NCBI GenBank assembly: GCA_035654355.1
Contig: DASRXC010000155.1
Coordinates: forward strand, 1-17,329
DNA length: 17,329 nucleotides
Origin: JAFAHD01 sp035654355
GTDB lineage: Bacteria; Vulcanimicrobiota; Vulcanimicrobiia; Eremiobacterales; Eremiobacteraceae
Direction: 5' to 3'
Under the pieces are notes generated by a model. It was not told the DNA's origin, did not search any database, and saw nothing but the letters and a program-made list of their open reading frames with translations. Below, piece by piece: positions 13,511 through 17,329 of the stretch. Each line of letters starts with the position of its first letter. The stretch's first letter is position 1. The translations under genes and the position numbers were made by a program.

Positions 13511-14788
13511 TTGGCTATCACTCTTGTCATCGGCGCCCAATGGGGGGATGAAGGCAAAGGCCGCATCGTCGATTTCCTCGCCGCAGGGGCTGACGTCGTC
13601 GGCCGCTTTGGGGGAGGCGCGAATGCCGGTCACACCGTGCGCGTCGGCGACACGACGTATAAGCTGCGCATCGTTCCGAGCGGTGTGCTGGCCGGCACTC
13701 GGGATTGCATCATCGGCCCCGGCACCGTCGTGTCGCTCGATCAATTCACCGAAGAACTTCGCAGTCTGTCTACGACGGGCGTCGACACTTCACGCGTGTG
13801 GCTGTCCGACCTGGCTCACGTCTTGCTGCCCTATCACATCGAACAGGATCGCGCCGCAGAGCGGGCACGAGGTGCGAGCGCATTGGGCACGACTGGAAAC
13901 GGCATCGGCCCGGCGTATGTGGACCGCGTCGCGCGGCGAGGCATGCGTGCCGGAGACCTGCGCGATCGCGCACTGGTTCGCGAGATTGTCACGCGCCGCT
14001 GCGCCGAGCTTGCGCGCGAAGGCATCGCTGCGGACGCCGATACGATTCTCAACCGCATCGAAGAGCACCGCGCGACCGTGCTGCCGCACATCCGAGACAC
14101 CGTTACCATGCTCCACGATGCGCTGCGCGCCGGCAAACAGATTATCGCCGAGGGAGCCCAAGGCGCGCTGCTCGATGTCACGTTTGGCACGTATCCCTAC
14201 GTCACGTCGTCGACGACCGTCGCGGGTGGCGCGGGCGCAGGTCTTGGCTTCGGTCCGACTGCGGTCGAGCACGTCATCGGTGTCGCCAAAGCGTACGCGA
14301 CGCGCGTCGGCGCCGGCCCCTTCCCGACCGAACTTGATGATGCCGTGGGCGAGCGTCTGCGTGAACGAGGCCATGAGTACGGCACCGTGACCGGCCGCGC
14401 ACGCCGCTGCGGGTGGATCGACACCATGGCCTTGCGCTACGTCGCCGCGGTGAACGGGTTGACGCACTTGGCGATCACGAAACTCGACGTCCTCGATGGG
14501 CTCGATGAGGTCTGTATGTGCACGGCATACGACGGCGCGCCCGAAGGTTCGATGCCATTTCAGATGGCCGCAAAAGTCAAGCCGGTCCTGCGCCGCTTCA
14601 AAGGGTGGACGCAGCAGACGACGGCCGCGAGAGCGTTCGCGGAGCTGCCGGCGGAGGCGCGCGCGTTTATGGATGCGCTGGCGACAGAGATCGGCGTACC
14701 GGTCTCTTACATATCCGTCGGCCCGGAACGGACGCAGATCATCGTGCGCGAGAGCGCGCCCACGCGGGCGCTCGCAGCACGCGCATGA
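13511..14788 (+). CDS. purA: Adenylosuccinate synthetase
   Basis: Catalyses the GTP-dependent joining of IMP and aspartate to adenylosuccinate, the first committed step to AMP. From TTG 13511 it has 425 residues, the normal length, and begins directly with VIGAQWGDEGKGRIVD. Catalytic Asp13 and His41 (NAGHTV) are present, as are the IMP-binding TTGNGIGPAY (127-136), EGAQGALLDVTFGTYPYVTS, TGRARRCGWID and the guanine-binding TKLDVLDGL. The frame is open 17 codons further upstream, but AAGGAAG (13495-13501) is 9 bases from the TTG and family members start here. The stop overlaps the next start as ATGA, tying purA translation to the flagellar-like genes that follow. Confidence 0.97.
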   Translation: MAITLVIGAQWGDEGKGRIVDFLAAGADVVGRFGGGANAGHTVRVGDTTYKLRIVPSGVLAGTRDCIIGPGTVVSLDQFTEELRSLSTTGVDTSRVWLSDLAHVLLPYHIEQDRAAERARGASALGTTGNGIGPAYVDRVARRGMRAGDLRDRALVREIVTRRCAELAREGIAADADTILNRIEEHRATVLPHIRDTVTMLHDALRAGKQIIAEGAQGALLDVTFGTYPYVTSSTTVAGGAGAGLGFGPTAVEHVIGVAKAYATRVGAGPFPTELDDAVGERLRERGHEYGTVTGRARRCGWIDTMALRYVAAVNGLTHLAITKLDVLDGLDEVCMCTAYDGAPEGSMPFQMAAKVKPVLRRFKGWTQQTTAARAFAELPAEARAFMDALATEIGVPVSYISVGPERTQIIVRESAPTRALAARA

Positions 14789-15147
14789 AGACGCGTCTGC
14801 TGAGGCTCGCTGAGAGGCTCGAGCGTCACGCGGCGGCGGTCACACGACGCCACCACGAAGCTGCGCAGTCTGCACGCACTCACGCAGCCTCCCAGCGCGC
14901 GCTCGCCGGCGGGGTATGTGAACGACTCGCTGCATCGAGGGCGACTCTCTCTTCATTTATATGTCAAGCAGCAGCGGACGCGATCAGCAGCGGAGCGCTG
15001 CGTGCGCGTGCACATACCGTTGCCGCTGACGAGCACGAGCATGCGGCTATGCGCGCGAGCGCGCTGAGGCAACGCTGGGCCGCTGTGCAGCGAGGCATGC
15101 TCCGTCGCGTGCAGCGCGGTGCAACGAAATCCACGTGGCTCGACTGA
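14785..15147 (+). CDS. Small helical, Arg/Ala-rich protein, possibly FliJ-like
   Basis: A 120-residue, almost wholly helical, very basic and Ala/Arg/His-rich protein, with heptad-like stretches at about 1-55 (LLRLAERLERHAAAVTRRHH) and 78-112. No domain can be named from sequence alone. Size, predicted coiled coil, and position just before a FliM-like and a FliO-like gene suggest a diverged FliJ/SctO, the coiled-coil stalk of the flagellar or type III export ATPase. This is an inference from gene order; the export ATPase (FliI) is not adjacent. ATG 14785 overlaps the purA stop (ATGA), and the end overlaps the next gene by 13 bases. Confidence 0.6.
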   Translation: MKTRLLRLAERLERHAAAVTRRHHEAAQSARTHAASQRALAGGVCERLAASRATLSSFICQAAADAISSGALRARAHTVAADEHEHAAMRASALRQRWAAVQRGMLRRVQRGATKSTWLD

Positions 15148-16409
15148 ACGCGGGAGACGTCGAGCGCTTCCTCGAGCGTCTAAAAACGCCCGCGCCACCG
15201 GCTGACGATACGGCGCAGATTCAGCGTTCTGACGCGGCGGAGCACACTGAGCAGCCGGCGTTACCTGCTGATGACGATGAGCTCGTTCCTTTCGACGATC
15301 CCCGCAACGACGCCGCAGCTGCAATCGCCGGAGCTTTGGAGCAGGCGGTCCGTTCGTATCTAGGACGCGACGTCACGATCGAAGTCGAGCCCCACGCAGC
15401 GCCGAGTGCTGGTTCACTCCGGTTCGAAAGCATAGCCGGCGCGGACAGCTGGCGCGCTGAGCTTGACGCCACGGTCGCAACCGCCATCGCTGACATCGCG
15501 ATCGGTGGTGACGGCGAGAACGTGCGTCACGCGAAGCGCAATCGAACCGGCAAGCAATTAGAGGGCTTCGCTCACCAGATGATGTGCGCGCTCGCATCCG
15601 CACTGCGTGCGGATGCGCCATCCTCGGCGCGCTATTCGTCCGACGCTCAATCCGCGCGAGCGGGGACAGAGGTCGACTCCGGTCACGCGGGTGGCTCGCT
15701 CGCCATCGGAGATACACGTGGTGCATGGTACATCGGATTCGCACGATCGCAAGCACATCCGGTCATGGAACGGCCGGTCGCGGTCACCCAGCCGCTTGAA
15801 CGCGTATCGTCTACGCGCGATGTCGTGCTCGTCGCACCCGAACCCGCACCGCGCGCACAACCGCGAGCTCCGGCACCGCTGATCGACCAGGCGCGCGCAA
15901 GACGTTCATCAGACACAGATGGCGATTTCGAACCCGCTGTCGAGGCTGCGACAGCGCGGCTAGCCGAGACCGTACGATGCACAGCCGAACTCGAGACATT
16001 AGAGGTCGAGCGTGTCGACACGCCCGTGCTGACGCGCGGTGATCTCAAACTCGCACTGATCGCCGGTGGTCAAGGTTCGCTCGTGTTCAGCGCCGACAAG
16101 GAAACAGTCGCGAGCGTCGCAGCTGCGGCGATCGGGGTCGACCAGTCAACCGGCGCCGATGCGGGTCCGGTGTGCGTCGACGCGGTCGAGGCGATTCTCC
16201 GTGCGTCGATGCGCGCGTTCGCGGAGCGGCTGCCCGCGATCGCGGGAACGCCACCGCGTTTCGTACGCCTTGCCGATGGAGCATTGCCTGCGCGCAGTCC
16301 GCATTTCCAGATCGTCGCTCCGGTGCGCATCGCTGAGCGCGCAGCGACACTGCGCTGGTTGGTACCCGCGTGGATGGCTGGCTCGCGCAAGGACGGGCGC
16401 GCGGATTGA
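15135..16409 (+). CDS. Diverged FliM/CheC/CheX-superfamily protein
   Basis: A 424-residue protein. The N-terminus LNAGDVERFLERL resembles the FliM LSQxEIDxLL peptide that binds CheY-P. Residues about 58-160 follow the FliM middle domain: AAIAGALEQAVRSYLGRDVT, LDATVATAIADIAIGGDGEN (compare LIDxLLGGxG) and RTGKQLEGFAHQMMCAL (compare the R-x-x-T-x-x-E helix). After a low-complexity linker (about 205-265), residues 266-413 look like a second CheC/CheX-type unit: LKLALIAGGQGSLVFSADKE and CVDAVEAILRASMRAFAERL. A C-terminal SPOA (FliN-like) domain, which binds the C-ring partner, is not visible. GTG 15135 is the start; its ribosome-binding site is weak. Identification is by pattern and gene order, so a chemotaxis-type CheX protein remains possible. 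Confidence 0.7.
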   Translation: MARLNAGDVERFLERLKTPAPPADDTAQIQRSDAAEHTEQPALPADDDELVPFDDPRNDAAAAIAGALEQAVRSYLGRDVTIEVEPHAAPSAGSLRFESIAGADSWRAELDATVATAIADIAIGGDGENVRHAKRNRTGKQLEGFAHQMMCALASALRADAPSSARYSSDAQSARAGTEVDSGHAGGSLAIGDTRGAWYIGFARSQAHPVMERPVAVTQPLERVSSTRDVVLVAPEPAPRAQPRAPAPLIDQARARRSSDTDGDFEPAVEAATARLAETVRCTAELETLEVERVDTPVLTRGDLKLALIAGGQGSLVFSADKETVASVAAAAIGVDQSTGADAGPVCVDAVEAILRASMRAFAERLPAIAGTPPRFVRLADGALPARSPHFQIVAPVRIAERAATLRWLVPAWMAGSRKDGRAD

Positions 16410-16669
16410 AGCTCTCAGTGCGGCGGTTGTGCACGCGTGTCGATCTGGTATTGCGTACGTTCCGAATGTGGTTCGCACGTCGTTCACGCATGCCAATCGA
16501 GCTTCTCGCATTCAGGCCGCTGCACGGCGGTGCCGCGCTGTACGTCGCGGACGTGGACGCGCGGCGCTTCGTTTTTGTGACCGGGACCAATGCCGCATGC
16601 CTGCTCGCGACGTATCCTGTAGGTGAGCGGCCTTCCGCGCGAGAGGAAGCCGCATCAGGCGGCGTCTAA
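16406..16669 (+). CDS. FliO-like small protein
   Basis: An 87-residue protein starting at TTG 16406, which overlaps the previous stop as TTGA, with AAGGA (about 16389-16393) upstream. The core, PIELLAFRPLHGGAALYVAD (30-49) then ARRFVFVTGTNAACLLATY (52-70), follows the beta-strand pattern of the FliO cytoplasmic domain (L-x-x-x-x-x-L-x-x-x-x-x-L-x-V-x-V-x-x-R-x-x-x-x-G). FliO helps assemble the FliP/Q/R export gate in flagella and normally has an N-terminal membrane helix; here only a short Arg-interrupted hydrophobic stretch (about 12-24) precedes the domain, so membrane anchoring is doubtful. No fliP, fliQ or fliR follows. Confidence 0.6.
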   Translation: MKLSVRRLCTRVDLVLRTFRMWFARRSRMPIELLAFRPLHGGAALYVADVDARRFVFVTGTNAACLLATYPVGERPSAREEAASGGV

Positions 16670-16702
16670 ACCAGAACCCGCCATGTCTGAAGGGCGGCTC
16701 TC

Positions 16703-16891
16703 GTGAATCGCAAGGTCCTTTATCCGTTGGTCTGGGCGAGCGTCTTCGTCGCGTCGGCGCTGGGCGCGTACGTCTTCATGCGCACGCTGATGCCGCCGGC
16801 GCCTCCCGATCCGACTCGCGACCGCATCCAGGCTTTGATCGACGAAGCGGATCAACTCCGCAAGACACTTGACGAAAGCCGTCGCGGGTAG
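16703..16891 (+). CDS. Small single-pass membrane protein of unknown function
   Basis: A 62-residue protein from GTG 16703, with AAGGG (16690-16694) eight bases upstream. One transmembrane helix (about 6-27, YPLVWASVFVASALGAYVF) follows a short basic N-terminus, then a Pro-rich turn (MPPAPPDP) and a soluble helix (about 38-60, RIQALIDEADQLRKTLDESR) that could form a coiled coil. No family is recognised. It sits 33 bases after the FliO-like gene and overlaps the start of the methyltransferase gene by 23 bases if that begins at TTG 16869, so it is probably part of the same operon. Confidence 0.7.
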   Translation: MNRKVLYPLVWASVFVASALGAYVFMRTLMPPAPPDPTRDRIQALIDEADQLRKTLDESRRG

Positions 16892-17329
16892 CGCCGCCGC
16901 CCGGATCTCGCGCGAACCCATCGTCCTCGAAGATCTGTTGGAGAACGGCCAGGGAGTCGGCCGCGCGGACGGGCTTGTCGTGTTCGCCACCGGCGGTCTT
17001 CCCGGCGAAACCGTGCGGGTCGCGGTCGATGCCGTCAAGCGCAACTACGCAAGCGCGCACGTCACCGCGATCGAAGTGCCGTCACCGGCGCGCGTCGCAT
17101 CGATCTGTCCAGTATTCCCGCGTTGCGGGGGATGTCAGGTCCTCCATTTGGAGTACGCGGCGCAGCTTGACTGGAAGCGCCGTATGGTACGCGACGCACT
17201 ACATCGTCTCGGTGGCTTGACGAGCGTTGACGTCGACGAGACCGTTGCGCTCCCCGCAACGACAGCAACAAGGTATCGCAACAAAGCGGGCCTCGTCACG
17301 CGCTTCGCGGGCGGTGCGATGCAGCTCGG
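16869..17329 (+). CDS. TrmA/RlmD-family (uracil-5-)-methyltransferase, 5' part
   Basis: N-terminal part of a class I RNA m5U methyltransferase that uses an iron-sulfur cluster (RlmD/RumA/TrmA group, usually 23S rRNA). The open frame runs off the right edge without a stop. A TRAM domain comes first (REPIVLEDLLENGQGVGRAD, then LVVFATGGLPGETV), followed by three of the four cluster cysteines in CPVFPRCGGCQVLHL (C-x5-C-x2-C), AAQLDWKRRMVRDALHRLGG and the conserved YRNKAGLV. The SAM-binding and catalytic half lies outside the window. TTG 16869 is the most likely start, as no ATG or GTG is near in frame; its ribosome-binding site is weak. Which member of the family this is cannot be decided without the C-terminal half. 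Confidence 0.92.
   Translation, partial: MTKAVAGSAAARISREPIVLEDLLENGQGVGRADGLVVFATGGLPGETVRVAVDAVKRNYASAHVTAIEVPSPARVASICPVFPRCGGCQVLHLEYAAQLDWKRRMVRDALHRLGGLTSVDVDETVALPATTATRYRNKAGLVTRFAGGAMQL

Noticed and set aside
13790..14467. Open frame of 225 codons on the minus strand inside purA.
   Set aside because: Shadow of purA; low-complexity Arg/Ala translation and no ribosome-binding site or family resemblance.
1..17329. tRNA, rRNA, CRISPR arrays, insertion sequences and att sites.
   Set aside because: No tRNA- or rRNA-like segment, spaced repeat array, transposase or integrase was seen on reading either strand.

Overview
The window is GC-rich, densely packed bacterial chromosome. It carries mostly housekeeping genes (hppA, ftsY, recA, recX, pgeF, purA, a TrmA/RlmD-type methyltransferase), with several unusual accessory proteins between them. 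Start codons are often GTG or TTG, and many neighbouring genes overlap by a four-base start/stop (TTGA, ATGA, GTGA). A MerR-type (BldC-like) protein directly upstream of a FliA/WhiG-type sigma factor, a K+-independent proton pyrophosphatase and a GH125 enzyme would fit a poorly sampled high-GC lineage, for example Eremiobacterota/Vulcanimicrobiota or a relative. That placement is an inference from general character only; no marker in the window fixes it.

Layout. 1-1243 (+): the tail of an unknown gene, a secreted cupredoxin-fold protein that lacks most copper ligands, and a one-TM protein with a possible PilZ-like barrel. 1240-3348 (-): hppA, whose stop codon interlocks with that of the facing gene. 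3349-3495: divergent intergenic region with a foldable element. 3496-4515 (+): a lone DppB/OppB-type permease. 4630-5268 (+): a zinc-ribbon/FHA protein with a perfect 14-bp palindrome at its start, followed by a strong terminator. 5495-7515 (+): BldC-like protein, sigma-28-family factor and ftsY. 7512-7540: a consensus sigma-70 promoter overlapping the ftsY stop codon and driving recA. 7638-12000 (+): recA, recX, pgeF (with an inserted zinc ribbon), an OmpR-type response regulator and a cytosolic histidine kinase whose N-terminal domain is a degenerate GGDEF with its RxxD inhibitory-site motif intact. 12008-12029: terminator. 12137-13444 (+): secreted GH125 alpha-mannosidase. 13511-17329 (+): purA, then small proteins that look like remnant or highly diverged flagellar export/switch parts (FliJ-, FliM- and FliO-like, in canonical flagellar operon order), a small membrane protein, and the 5' part of a TrmA/RlmD-family RNA methyltransferase running off the end.

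Most interesting are the histidine kinase with a catalytically dead but I-site-bearing GGDEF domain (a candidate c-di-GMP-sensing kinase), the FliJ/FliM/FliO-like trio fused translationally to purA, and the zinc-ribbon insertion in PgeF. Together with the BldC-like/WhiG-like pair (regulators tied to c-di-GMP signalling in Streptomyces) and the possible PilZ-like protein, they raise a loose c-di-GMP theme. That theme is inference, not demonstrated by the sequence.
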